Shown one piece after another: positions 28,101-40,100 of a DNA stretch of 64,000 nt. The DNA comes from Pachyseris speciosa (Eukaryota; Cnidaria; Anthozoa; Scleractinia; Pachyseridae). The notes beneath the pieces were generated by a model. It was not told where the DNA came from, searched no databases, and saw only the letters and a program-made list of their open reading frames with translations. The stretch is from positions 93,501 to 157,500 of the forward strand of contig JAEMWC010000748.1 in assembly GCA_016490735.1 (NCBI GenBank), given 5' to 3'. A program made the translations under genes and the position numbers. How positions within the stretch are numbered: the first letter of the stretch is position 1; each line of letters starts with the position of its first letter.

Positions 28101-31100
28101 TCTTATCACAGTTACAACCACGACTAGGGTTTGCACATGAGTTGGTCATCCCGCATGCGCACTTACCACTAACAGATGCTCCGCCCCAGTACGTCATCTT
28201 AGTAGAATCACGTGACACCCACCACCCGATTAGATTGCCATTGTGGAGCAGTACAGAGTGATAACACTCATACTTAATGAACTGTTGACAGCGTGAAGAG
28301 ACTCTGGTGAGACTCGCCAGCTGAGGCAGACTCGCTCCTGTGTAATGAATGTCACGTGAGTAGCTACCCGGACTGCCCCAGCCGTACACGTATGTTCTGG
28401 TTTCACTGTCGTGACTAATGACTGTCACGCCAACACCATTCTTGTCGGTCATGTCACAGTACACTGTAAATGGTGCCAGACCTCCTGTGCCATCCGGATC
28501 AATGATGTAATTTCCGCTTAAGTTACTGATGTGTTTTCTTATAACAGAACAGGAAGTAACACTAACTGGAGTATTTATTTTCACTTCAGCTTCCATAGTT
28601 GTCAGTACATTAGTCACTCTGCATTTGTAAGATCCTTCGTGAGATTTCTTGATGTTTTGAAGAACCAGAGTTCCATTTGATAAAACGTGTGAGTCTACAG
28701 GAAGTGAAGACTTGCCATCCTTTGTCCAGGTGACTGTAGTTCTGACGTCACTCTCGGCCAGACAAAGAAGGTGGACAGTAAAACCTATACCAGGAGTTAG
28801 CTCTTGAGGAGGACGGACTTTGAACCGCAGGCGAGAAAATATCATGAGTTGAACCAAGGCTGTTGTTGATCCCAGAATATTCTCTGCCTTGCAAATGTAT
28901 GTTCCCCTGTCTTTCTTTGTCACATTGTAGATGGTCAGGTTTCCTTTCATCACCTTAGTTCTTCCTTTCGGCAAGCTACCAACTGACTTGGACCACGTGA
29001 TACTGGGCTGCGGCTGACCAGTGGCAGCGCAGGCGATGGTGACGTTTTGTTCATCTTCTGCCAATAGCGCTTTGGATGACAGCAAATCTGAGGAGCAACT
29101 GTCGGAAAGGGATCATAGAAAGGCGATTGGACACAATATCTACAGTGAAATGACACTGAGATAAAATTGATTTAATGTGCAGCAAACGTGCGAACGCCGC
29201 GAGATTTAACCTTAAAACCAAGGTTCGATATCACGTATACTTTATTTGTTATTCACTTTTCACAGTAATCATACTGTGAATACTACTTTCGCAAACCTTA
29301 CTTAACTAAGCCTTCATAAAGCCTGAAGGAAGAAAGGGGGCGTTAGAACAAAGTAAGAACGAAAACGTACACTAACAACTTACACTGAATAGTAAGTTTA
29401 GCTGAGGCGTTGACGCTTCCCAACAAGTTTTCAGCTCTGCAGCTGTAAACTCCCTCGTCTCCAGGTCGAACGTCATTCACTATCAGAGCGCCACTGGGTT
29501 CAATCACGTGACGTCCAGCCGGAAGCGGTGAATTCACCTTAACCCACGTGACCTTTGGAGGTGGATTACCATCTGCTGTACATTTCAAGATGGCTGTTTC
29601 ACTTTCATTGACTGTGGTTCTAACAGGACTCTGCAGCAGAGAAGGAGCCGAGATGGACTGGCCCGGCTCACCTTTCGCGCCTTTCATCCCCACTGGGCCA
29701 GTAGGTCCCTGGGGACCAGGTTCACCCGGCACTCCGAGATCCCCTTTCATGCCTATTGGTCCTTGGAGACCCATTGGTCCATGTTTCCCTGGAGGTCCTT
29801 CTGGCCCGGTTCTCCCTTGAAGCCCTTGTTTCCCAGGAGGACCAGGTCTCCCTCGCGTCCCGGGTCTCCCCCTTCGTCCTTCGTTACCTTTTGGTCCTGC
29901 GCGGCAGAGCGTTTCATCTTGAGCACAAATTTGGTTTTGTAGCAAACGAAGTTCTTGTTTGATCAGCAGTTTGACTTCAGAAGCTGTTTGGAATGATTTC
30001 TGTGGCTTTGAATCATCGGGTGAGGCTCGTTTTTTCCTAAACAATATGCCTCCATGACCTTGGAAATTGAAAGCTTCTATCAGAAAATGTGAATAATGAA
30101 ATGATATGATAACAGACATAATGTAGAGAGAGAGAACATTTCATCTTGAGCACAAATTTGGTTTTGTGGCAAACGAAGTTCTTGTTTGATCAACAGTTTG
30201 ACTTCAGAAGCTGTTTGGCATGATTTTTGTGGCTGTGAACCATCGGGTTAGGCTCGTGTTTTCCTAAACAGGATGCCTCCATGACCTTGTAAATTGAAAT
30301 AAAATGGAATAATATAGAGGGATTTAAAAAAGGCTCATATTGTAAATCGAGCCAAGGTGTAATTTGAAATCCAAAACCTTCCGAGTTCTTGTTTAACTTA
30401 GACGACGACTAAAAAATTTGAAGAAGAACCTTGTAAAAAACCAAATGTTAAATGTTAAAAGCCAAACGAGAGCTTAAGACAAACAGGAATCTGACCGTTA
30501 AATTGTAAATATCTTGAAATGCCAAAAACAAGAACAAAACGTACCTCCTGTATCGCGCGAGTGACCTTCAGTGTTTGTGTCTTCATCGCGTTGCCATCTT
30601 GCGTAATTCTGCTGTACTTTGCGAAGTATTTTTGTCTCTAGTTGATCGCAGGATTTTACTGAGTGTGACATCAGTCGATGCTGTTCTTGTATTCTGATTT
30701 CCACGTGAATTAGTGCGATACAGCACACAACAGACAAAAACAAGCCAGACGTGGAACATAAGCTGCCAAGTCTGTTTGTTTGCTTCTGTTCTTCATCGTT
30801 CTCTTTCATTTCTGTTGCAACTGCCACAGCGAACCTTTTGGGTGGAAGCTTTCTATCGTCTTTGTTTATCGATCAGTGTTTTATGGTTCAATGGGCACCA
30901 AGACTTTGTAAAGCTGTTGCGTGCGTACCAGGTTGTATAATTCCGAGAGTCGGTAATGTATGCCAGGTCTTGTTTCTGCTTCGTTCATCGATTCAGTTTC
31001 AAGGTGTATTGTTTCACTGGGGTCAAACGGATTTGTTCAAAGACAAAAGAATTCGTTTTGTTTTGTTTGCGATTCCCACAGCGTGCTTTATGTTATTTTT

Positions 31101-34100
31101 CAAATAGTAGTAGTAGTAGTAGTAGCAGCAGCAGCAGTAGTGGACGTAGTTAACGTGTCAAGAATCTAGCACATAGCACTAATTGGTGACACAAAAATAA
31201 GATAATGTTAAAAATAATAGTAATACAAATATTAAAAGCTAGAAAAGTTAAAAAAAAGTCTATTCACAGATAAAAATTCAGTATGTAACATAGTATCTAA
31301 AATCAAAGGAAAAATGATCCTCGCAGTTACGAACGCAATTTATGCAATTGCGAAAAGAAGCCTGAAAAAAAAATCCAGGACTTCAACGGGGTTTGAACCC
31401 GTGACCTCGCGATACGGGTGCGATGCTCTAACCAACTGAGCTATGAAACCACTGACGTTGGGAGCAGGTCAATTGTGGGTTCATATGATCCCGTGAAAGA
31501 AATGAGTATGAATGATATATGAAATGAATCATATATGAACTGCGGAAATGAAATCAAATGAAGAATGATCCTCGCAGAGAATATCTCCTATCACAGTTTG
31601 CTTTTAGCGTAAAAAGGTCCTGTATATGACTTGGAAGTTGAAGTTAGTTGATTTCGTCTTAATAAAAGCTGTTGAAGGCTGGTATTGGCCAGCTGAAATA
31701 ATTAACTTAATTTTTAACTCCACATCTCCTTTCCACGTCGTTTAACCTGTCCTTGCAGTTGTCCTCGGGCAGTTGTTTGTTTATGTTTTGAGTTTATAGT
31801 TGAGTTGACTGAGGTTGTTTTGTACACAGCTCAGCTCTGATGGCGAAGGCATCAAGACTGTCACCATGAGATTTTTTCAGCTGCTTCTAAAAGTAGCAAA
31901 CCACGCTGCATTACTGGCGCCCACGGTCAGACAAACAATGGATCAGCGAGAAAAGGTAAAGGATTCTGCGTTCTCAAATTCATTAATAATTTATGAAGAG
32001 AAAACAAAGAAAATCACTGCTGTGAAGGAGGTTTGGATATCTGATCCTAATTATCATAAATTCATTAATAATTTATGAAGAGAAAACAAAGAAAATCGCT
32101 GCTGTGAAGGAGGTTTCGCTATCTGATCCTAATTATCATGAATTCATTAATAATTTATGAAGAGAAAACAAAGAAAATCGCTGCTGTGAAGGAGGATTGG
32201 ATATCTGATCCTAATTATCATAAATTCATTAATAATTTATGAAGAGAAAACAAAGAAAATCGCTGCTGTGAAGGAGGATTGGATATCTGATCCTAATTAT
32301 CATAAATTCATTAATAATTTATGAAGAGAAAACAAAGAAAATCGCTGCTGTGAAGGAGGTTTCGCTATCTGATCCTAATTATCATAAATTCATTAATAAT
32401 TTATGAAGAGAAAACAAAGAAAATCGCTGCTGTGAAGGAGGTTTCGCTATCTGATCCTAATTATCATGAATTCATTAATAATTTATGAAGAGAAAACAAA
32501 GAAAATCGCTGCTGTGAAGGAGGATTGGATATCTGATCCTAATTATCATAAATTCATTAATAATTTATGAAGAGAAAACAAAGAAAATCGCTGCTGTGAA
32601 GGAGGATTGGATATCTGATCCTAATTATCATAAATTCATTAATAATTTATGAAGAGAAAACAAAGAAAATCGCTGCTGTGAAGGAGGTTTCGCTATCTCA
32701 TCCTAATTATCATGAATTCATTAATAATTTATGAAGAGAAAACAAAGAAAATCGCTGCTGTGAAGGAGGTTTCGCTATCTGATCCTAATTATCATAAATT
32801 CATTAATACTTTATGAAGAGAAAACAAAGAAAATCACTGCTGTGAAGGAGGTTTCGCTATCTGATCCTAATTATCATAAATTCATTAATAATTTATGAAG
32901 AGAAAACAAAGAAAATCACTGCTGTGAAGGAGGTTTCGCTATCTGATCCTAATTATCATAAATTCATTAATAATTTATGAAGAGAAAACAAAGAAAATCA
33001 CTGCTGTGAAGGAGGTTTCGCTATCTGATTCTAATATATCGAGACAGTTGATGAACCTTTCCCTGGAATTTTTTGAAAAATTATTAATGGTTTGAGAAGC
33101 TACATCGAACACTTGAGAGCTTGTTTTGTCAGATGTACAAACACCTCGAGGTCGGTTAAAAGAACATTCGACTGCGCCTCGTTTTTTCAGCCCATTTCTC
33201 AGTGTTTGGATGTCTGTGAAACACACTTCCTCGTGTTTGATATATTCCTTCAAACCCAAGAAACTAGTTCTGAGATCTTTATAACTTGCACTGGCAAAAA
33301 GCATCTATAAGTCTGGACCCAGTGGTTCCAAAATAGATCAAGCTAACCGAGTGTTAAAGAGAACTTTCGAATTCATTCCAGTTTAATTGTCAACGAAGAA
33401 AGATTTTTCAATAGATTCTTGTACTTTAATGTTAACGTAGACTTTTCTTTCATCGTAGCTTAAGAATGGATTTGTGTTTGACTCGGATACTCAACAGATG
33501 AATATCAAATCTGGCATCAAGACTGGACGATTCCGAATGTCTCTTTACTTAGTTTCCAATTTCTACGCTTAAACGGCGTTGATTGCTTAAAATTGTCAAA
33601 GTGGTGAGAGACATGGACCCCAGGGCGTGGTCTCTTTCTGTTATCAATTGCGTAGTTTTAACGTTTTATTTGAAAATTGTCTCAACTCGGACCGAGTTCT
33701 ACGTAAATGGTTTATTTATTGGATGCTTTTATTTTTATTTTAGGCTCAAGATCTCTGTTTGCACGTGTTTGCCAGATATCCTGAGTTCTCAGGTTGCACT
33801 GAGTTGTCATCGTTTGAACTGCTGTCTGATCCGAAGTATTGTGGCAAAATGAAAGTTTTGGATAAACTGCTGAGAATGTGTCTGGAGGAACACAGCAAAA
33901 TACTTGTGTTTTCACGATCAACGCAGGTCTGTACATCAGAGTGACTAAATTAAGATTGCATACCAGCGAACATCCAGAAAGAACATGATAAAAAAGGCCT
34001 TCTTGCAAAGATGATATTAAGGATTAATATCATTCGTTTTTTCAGAACTTATGGAAATCAATAGTACAGGTGATTTAACCCGTTTCCTTCCAACGTCACA

Positions 34101-37100
34101 CATATGTGATGATAACTACTACTTCCCTTTTATGGTTTATTTCTTGTTTAAAATTTGTCAGAACGTCATAATAATTGTGTGAATAGCACCAAATGTGTTT
34201 TGCAATCATTAAAGCCAAAAATAATGACTGCAATACCAGAATTCCGCTGCATATCACCGTTCGTTTAGCAGCAAAGCCCAAAATGTTTGTCTTTTGGCCA
34301 GAGAATAACACCAAAATTTACACATTTTTGTGGCCAACTTTTTAATAAGAAAAACTGCCGAAATATCAAGATTCTACATTTACAGCAAACCTCAAGCTCT
34401 CTCCTTAGTATCTGCTACGAAACATTTATCTCTCATTTTCTGCCTGCCACGCTTCAGCCCGTTTCTGAGATCCAATCTTGTGTGTCTTAACTTGACTCGT
34501 TCACGGCCGAAAAGAATTCTGGGAGCTTCAACCACGCCGTGAGCATTGAACTCTCCCTCGGTTCATTTCATAGTTTTTCGCTACCCGGTGCTGAGCCACC
34601 CGGTGCTAAGCCACCCGGTGCTACCAGCAAAATGTTGCATCCATGAGTTTTTTTACCGGTCAAAACTAGTCCAAATTGCCTTGGTAGGTCCCGGAATCTA
34701 CTCGCAGATAGACAAGAGAGGCAGGTTCCATTTCGATCCACCATCATCACAACGGAGCGTGTTTGGCATCTCCATCAACATGAAACCACCTCTCACCTCC
34801 GGTTTCTTTCCAAGGCTTGCCTTAACCCACATTCTAGCTTAATGATGCCAGCATGGGGGCTTCTGCAGAGGAAAATGGCTCAGAAAAGCACTCTAATACT
34901 GACCATCGCACCACAGTCGAGCGATTTCACTCACTCGACAAACAACAACTCGGGTGCATCACGTGACTCTAAAGCATGGGTCCCCTACTGTCCCCAGTAT
35001 TATTTTCATAACAACTCCATATATTTCAAGTGAACAGAGAATAAGATTTACAACATAATATATACCGTGCAAGGCGATAAAATGTGCAGGTAACAAGTGA
35101 CAAGTTTAAATAAATAGTTTTGCACGTATGGAGTCTGATTGTGTGTTCAAGCATGGCCTTTTCTTCTTTATGAATAACATTTCATAAATCAGACAGTCCA
35201 GTTTTCCGTTGCACTTCTTTAGGACGGAAAAGTTGTTGGTAAGGTCGCCGATGGTTTTCAGACCGTGGTCGTTCTTTAAGTGCTTGCCGATTGCTGAATA
35301 ACGGTGTTCGTCAATACGTTGGTGTAAATGCCGGCTGGTGTAGCCGACATACTCTGCATCACACAGATCACATTTATAATTGTACACAACGCATTGTTGG
35401 CTAATTATAGGTGGTTTTGGCTCACACATCTTGAGGTCTTCACATATTTTGCGACTCATGAACACAGGTTGAAGAGTGAGATCAATTTTGTTGCTTAGAT
35501 CTGATAGTTGTCTTCTCACTGCGTCAGCTGACTGCGTCAGCTGACGCAGTGAGAAGATAACTATCAGACTGCGTCAGCTGACCTTACCAACAACTTTTCC
35601 GTCCTAAAGAAGTGCAACGGAAAACTGGACTGTCTGATTTATGAAATGTTATTCATAAAGAAGAAAAGGCCATGCTTGAACACACAATCAGACTCCATAC
35701 GTGCAAAACTATTTATTTAAACTTGTCACTTGTTACCTGCATATTTTACATTTTATCGCCTTGCACGGTATATATTATGTTGTAAATCTTATTCTCTGTT
35801 CACTTGAAAATGATGACATGGAGTCATCGAAACGTTGTGTAAAACTTCTTTCGCTTATTTTTATTATAAGATGTTTAACTAAATCTAATCTTATTCGAAC
35901 TCCATATATGACGAAGTTAAGAGTCCCAGACCATTTATTGCCCAAAATCTGGTGAAATAAATAGTATCCACTTGGATCGAAAAGGGTTAACATGGCGCGG
36001 CTTAAATATACATATATTAGGTTCGGATTCTTTTCGGCTCGTCGGGCTGTTTGCGCTTTTTTTTTAATGCATTAGGACTTCAACACGGTCAAAGTGTTTT
36101 TTAAAAAAATCATTTCTTATGCATAGATTACTGAACGCATGCGCAGTTTAACGCAATTGTTACCGAGGAAGACTTGGACAAACATAGTATCGTAGGAACC
36201 AGTGTGGTTACTTTAGTTTTGGTTCGCGACACTTGGATGAAACCCACTCTAAAATGTGGTGTATTTACCATCCTAATGTTTTTCATTTTGTTTTTCCTTC
36301 TTTCCTTCAGCTTCTCAATATTCTGGAAGAGTTTGTGATCAGTAAAGGTCTTGTGTATAGCCGTCTGGATGGAGGAACCAAACCAGCTGACAGAACACGC
36401 CTGGTGCGAGACTTCAATCTTGATTCCAGTATCTCTCTCTGTTTGATTTCCACTAAGGCGGGTGGTCTGGGACTGAACTTTACTGGAGCCAATGTTGTGA
36501 TCATATTTGACCCGGACTGGAATCCTTCCAGCGATTTACAAGCCCAGGACAGGTCGGTGAAAAGATTGATCCCAAGTTGTTACTTGGTATTAAGATTCGG
36601 CTGAGGTAGTTGGTATTGTGTTTACTGTAAATGACCATTCCTCTTCCAAGCCAGAGAAACGGCACTCATCTTTTTAATGTTGGTGATATAACACCCGTTA
36701 TCATAATCTTATTGGCTGAGTAGCAGTTCTGCGTTATCTTCGTGCCATAAGCCCGATACTGTAACACTGTAACCTCTGAAGTTTCTAGAGGTTAAAACAT
36801 CTCACTATTCCTCCGGAAGAGTCATAAATCGGAAGTTTCTTTCGAGGGCTTATTTTTGGAATATCACAAAAGCAAGGCTGATACTACGCGGAAAAAGTTG
36901 AATTTGCGAGACGGCAGCATGATATTCTAGTTTGTTTTATGGTCGATTAGATCTCTTGTAGATCCTACGTAAACAAGCAGCATTAGGGAGTTTAAGCAAA
37001 GCCGTTTTTGAGCGACGTACGTCAACCGGAAGTGAGGCATTTTCTCTTCTTACTCGTCTTGGCGTTACCAGATTTATATTACTAAGTGTGTGAACTTTAC

Positions 37101-40100
37101 TCTAATAGAGGCGATTTATTTGAAAATTTGTGCACAACCACTGCCCAAATATGAGAAATGCCTACTTCCGGTTGACCTACGTCGCTCAAAAACGGCTTTG
37201 CTTAAGGTGGTACATTATCTTCGGCGGTCCTTTGCTAATGACTTATTTTTGGGAAGGCTGTTATGCTGATTCTTTATTATAGGAACGGCTAAAATGTTGC
37301 CTTACTTTGTCAGATTATTTTATCAGAAAACTTAATCAAAGTACAACTGTGAAGAAGTCGTGGATATGTGACCTTATTTGCGATAAGGGGGATTAAGCCA
37401 AGGTGACTCGAGAAAACGGCGTTTTAACTAGTTTAAACGGGTGAAAACTCTTTCTCGAAAGTGTTTAAACAGCTTTTTAATGCGTTCCGAAACGTCCAAC
37501 TCTTTTGAGCATCAATTTTATTGTTCATGAGCTTAACACAATTTAACCTCGGGGTTTTACGAGGCAGGGAGATATCGTGGGAGGTAAAAAAATGTGCTCC
37601 TTTTGAAAGGTTTCTGTCTTGTCCGTATGGTCGGATAAATATCAGGCCCCAAAGGACGACTTCGCCAAAACGAAGCCAGCCAAACACTGCAGTATTTCGA
37701 GAAAATTGTTACACAAAGCTGTCGAACGAACGTGAACGCAACCGAAATTTGACATATGCAAATTATGCTTTTTACTGCCGGTCGGAAATGCAACATTTGC
37801 CGTCGTTTTCACAAACAACCGTCGACGCCATGCTTTTGGATATAAAAATAATCAAGTTTCATTCAAAACTTTTACTGAAAAAATGGCGCGTTTAGTTAAA
37901 AAGAAGAGTATTTCTCAAAGCAAACTTGTGTTTACATTGTGGCTAGACGCGATGGCGCCACCTAAAAATTATTTAATTTTAGATTGTATTGTTTTCGTTA
38001 GAATATTATTTCCAACGCTGAAATGGCTTCGCGAATGCAGCTATATTGGTGTCAAAAGTTTTCGTGGTCAATTCCTGTACACACTTGGAAAATATCTTGG
38101 GTTGAACGGCTCATATATTTTTTCCACAGATCGTGAATTGGATGAACGAAGGAGGAGCTGCGCTTGTGACGGAATATTGATTATAATTTCTTTCGCCGTT
38201 CGGCTGTTTGATCGGACGTTCCTTTTGCCGTTTACTTCTTTCGATCTGAGCTGAAATAAAGTTACTTTACTTTTTTCATTCCGTTCATCGGTCCGACTGT
38301 TGCTCCTCAGATATTACTTTGGAAAGCCGATAGAGGTGTTCTGGCAATACTTCGGAAAATCGATATCTATTGGTATGCCGTTGACATATCGATTTGTTTA
38401 CAACTGAGTGAGTGACAAATTTGCATTATCTGCCCCCTAACCATACTCGTTCCTACGCTTCGCGTATCCACGACTAAAAACGGTTGAAATCCTGCATCTT
38501 AACTTTGCAAGAGCAAGCAAGTTGAAAAGGTCTGAAAGCGCCACACGAAATTAGTGAAACTTATAGCGCAAGTTTCGTTGCACAAGAAGTTACAAACAGG
38601 GTCTGGTAACAACTAACATCATCAGTGTCATTATCATTATTAGCATTGTCATCATCATCATCTTTCGTTATATTAATTTGTTTTCTGGGAGTTTGGCAGA
38701 GATTATTCCTCATAATTGGACTCTTTTTGGCCTAAATGTAAGGCAACGATTATTTCTGCAGTTTATTGTTTTCTTCCCTCTTTTTTTATTGCAACCTCTG
38801 GTCGAACACCCAGCTTACAGTTCATTTGCCATTTTTCTTTGCAGAGCGTATCGTATTGGCCAAAGGCGGGATGTGCGAGTGTACCGTTTGATTTCTTCAG
38901 GAACAATTGAGGAAATGATTTACCTGAGACAAGTCTACAAACAGGTAATTTAGTGGAACCACAGTTGAGTCAATCCTCATTTTTCAGTGGGTAAAGTAAC
39001 GTAGCACCTCTTGGGAGCTGGTGATTTCACCAGTTGGCTCTGATGTGTATCAGCTGCCACTGTTTCATAGCTTGCGGCATTGTTTTGTTGTTTGTTCTAC
39101 TGTCCTTTTTGCTAATGCTGTGAAATGTAGTGAGACAATTTTTCTTGTCTGAGTACACAATAAAACGCAGACAGAGGCCTTCAATCGTCAATATTCCGAG
39201 AGAAAGTGTTGCGTGCTGACCATAGGTTTTGCAAGAGCTGTTGCTTTACTGCAAATAGGAATGTATTTGCGCATAAAGTTTGCATTCGTGTACCAAAAGT
39301 GGGGTACAAAACTTGTAGCCGCTACACCACCGTGCCTCCACTACTCTCGCTTATAGAGACACCAAACCACTCTCCCTGAATGTCCAATGCATTATCCTTC
39401 GTTTTGACTTGTCACAGCAACTGGCCAACATTGCTATTAAAGGGACAAACGAGAGAAGGTACTTCACCGGTGTGGAAGGAGACAAGGATAGAAAAGGCGA
39501 GCTGTTTGGACTGGAAAATTTGTTCTCTTACCGCGCGGATGGTGCGAACTTGTCTAAGGACATTGTCAAAAGAACAGAGAAACTAGAGGCTGGGTACAGA
39601 GTGGCAAAATACGAAATTGTGTACGAGAAGAAGCGAGACGATAGCTTAGAGAACGAGGTAAGGCAATATGGGTGCAGTTGGGTTGGGCGGGAGATATGTT
39701 CTTGTATACTGTGGAGAGGGCGTTCTTCGCTTGAACAAACATCTCGCTACTTCTCTTGGAGACAATATCTCCGCATTTGAGGTCTAGTCATTAGCGGGGT
39801 GTATCTTACAGCAAAGTGGGGAGTCTGGACTGCTGTCCGAGATTATGACATTTGGGATTGTTCTAGAAGAGAAGAAATTTAAGCACTGGAGTTGCGGAAA
39901 CGGAACTACTCGAATTCTTGGCTGATTTAAAGCTACATTTATATCCCAACTGATCTCTCTCTTTTGTTCAATTGAAATCCGAAAGTTTCCCAAAGTTCCT
40001 CAGCGAACCAAATTCCTCCCAACTTCCCCATCTGTGTCCATCCTGGTGGCCTATTGTGCATGTATGGTATAGTATTTGTTTCCTGTTAGCCTCTCACGCG

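Larger units (their letters stand above)
34065..35990. mobile_element. Insertion block with Penelope-like element pieces (intron 16, copy A only)
   Basis: The second gene copy passes directly from the sequence matching 34065 to that matching 35990, so about 1.9 kb is extra here. It contains the GIY-YIG coding remnant at 35106-35519, its inverted partner, and a 15-bp repeat (CCACCCGGTGCTAAG type, three to four times at about 34580-34625). The left 950 bp has no recognisable coding sequence and may be a different, non-coding repeat. Whether it is one insertion or several is unclear. Confidence 0.7.

Noticed and set aside
31378..31450. tRNA gene
   Set aside because: tRNA-like, but embedded in a repeat with direct terminal repeats and without a proper acceptor stem; treated as a SINE-like repeat.
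31815..32078. Long ERCC6L2 exon reading into the minisatellite
   Set aside because: A GTAAAG donor at 31956 matches the exon end in copy B and keeps frame with exon 16; the extension is an open frame through repeat units.
31978..33030. CRISPR-like array
   Set aside because: Repeats are contiguous 82-bp units without unique spacers; it is a minisatellite in a eukaryotic intron.
35805..35850. Second hammerhead-like core (TGATGA...CGAAAC) at the end of the Penelope-like copy
   Set aside because: The base before TGATGA is A instead of the required C, stem II cannot form without using core bases, and no paired stem I or cleavage triplet is placed correctly.
37521..38254. Two overlapping 123-124 codon plus-strand open frames in intron 17, also present in copy B
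   Set aside because: Identical in both copies only because the whole intron is; no domain and no splice evidence, and the frames compete with frames on the other strand.
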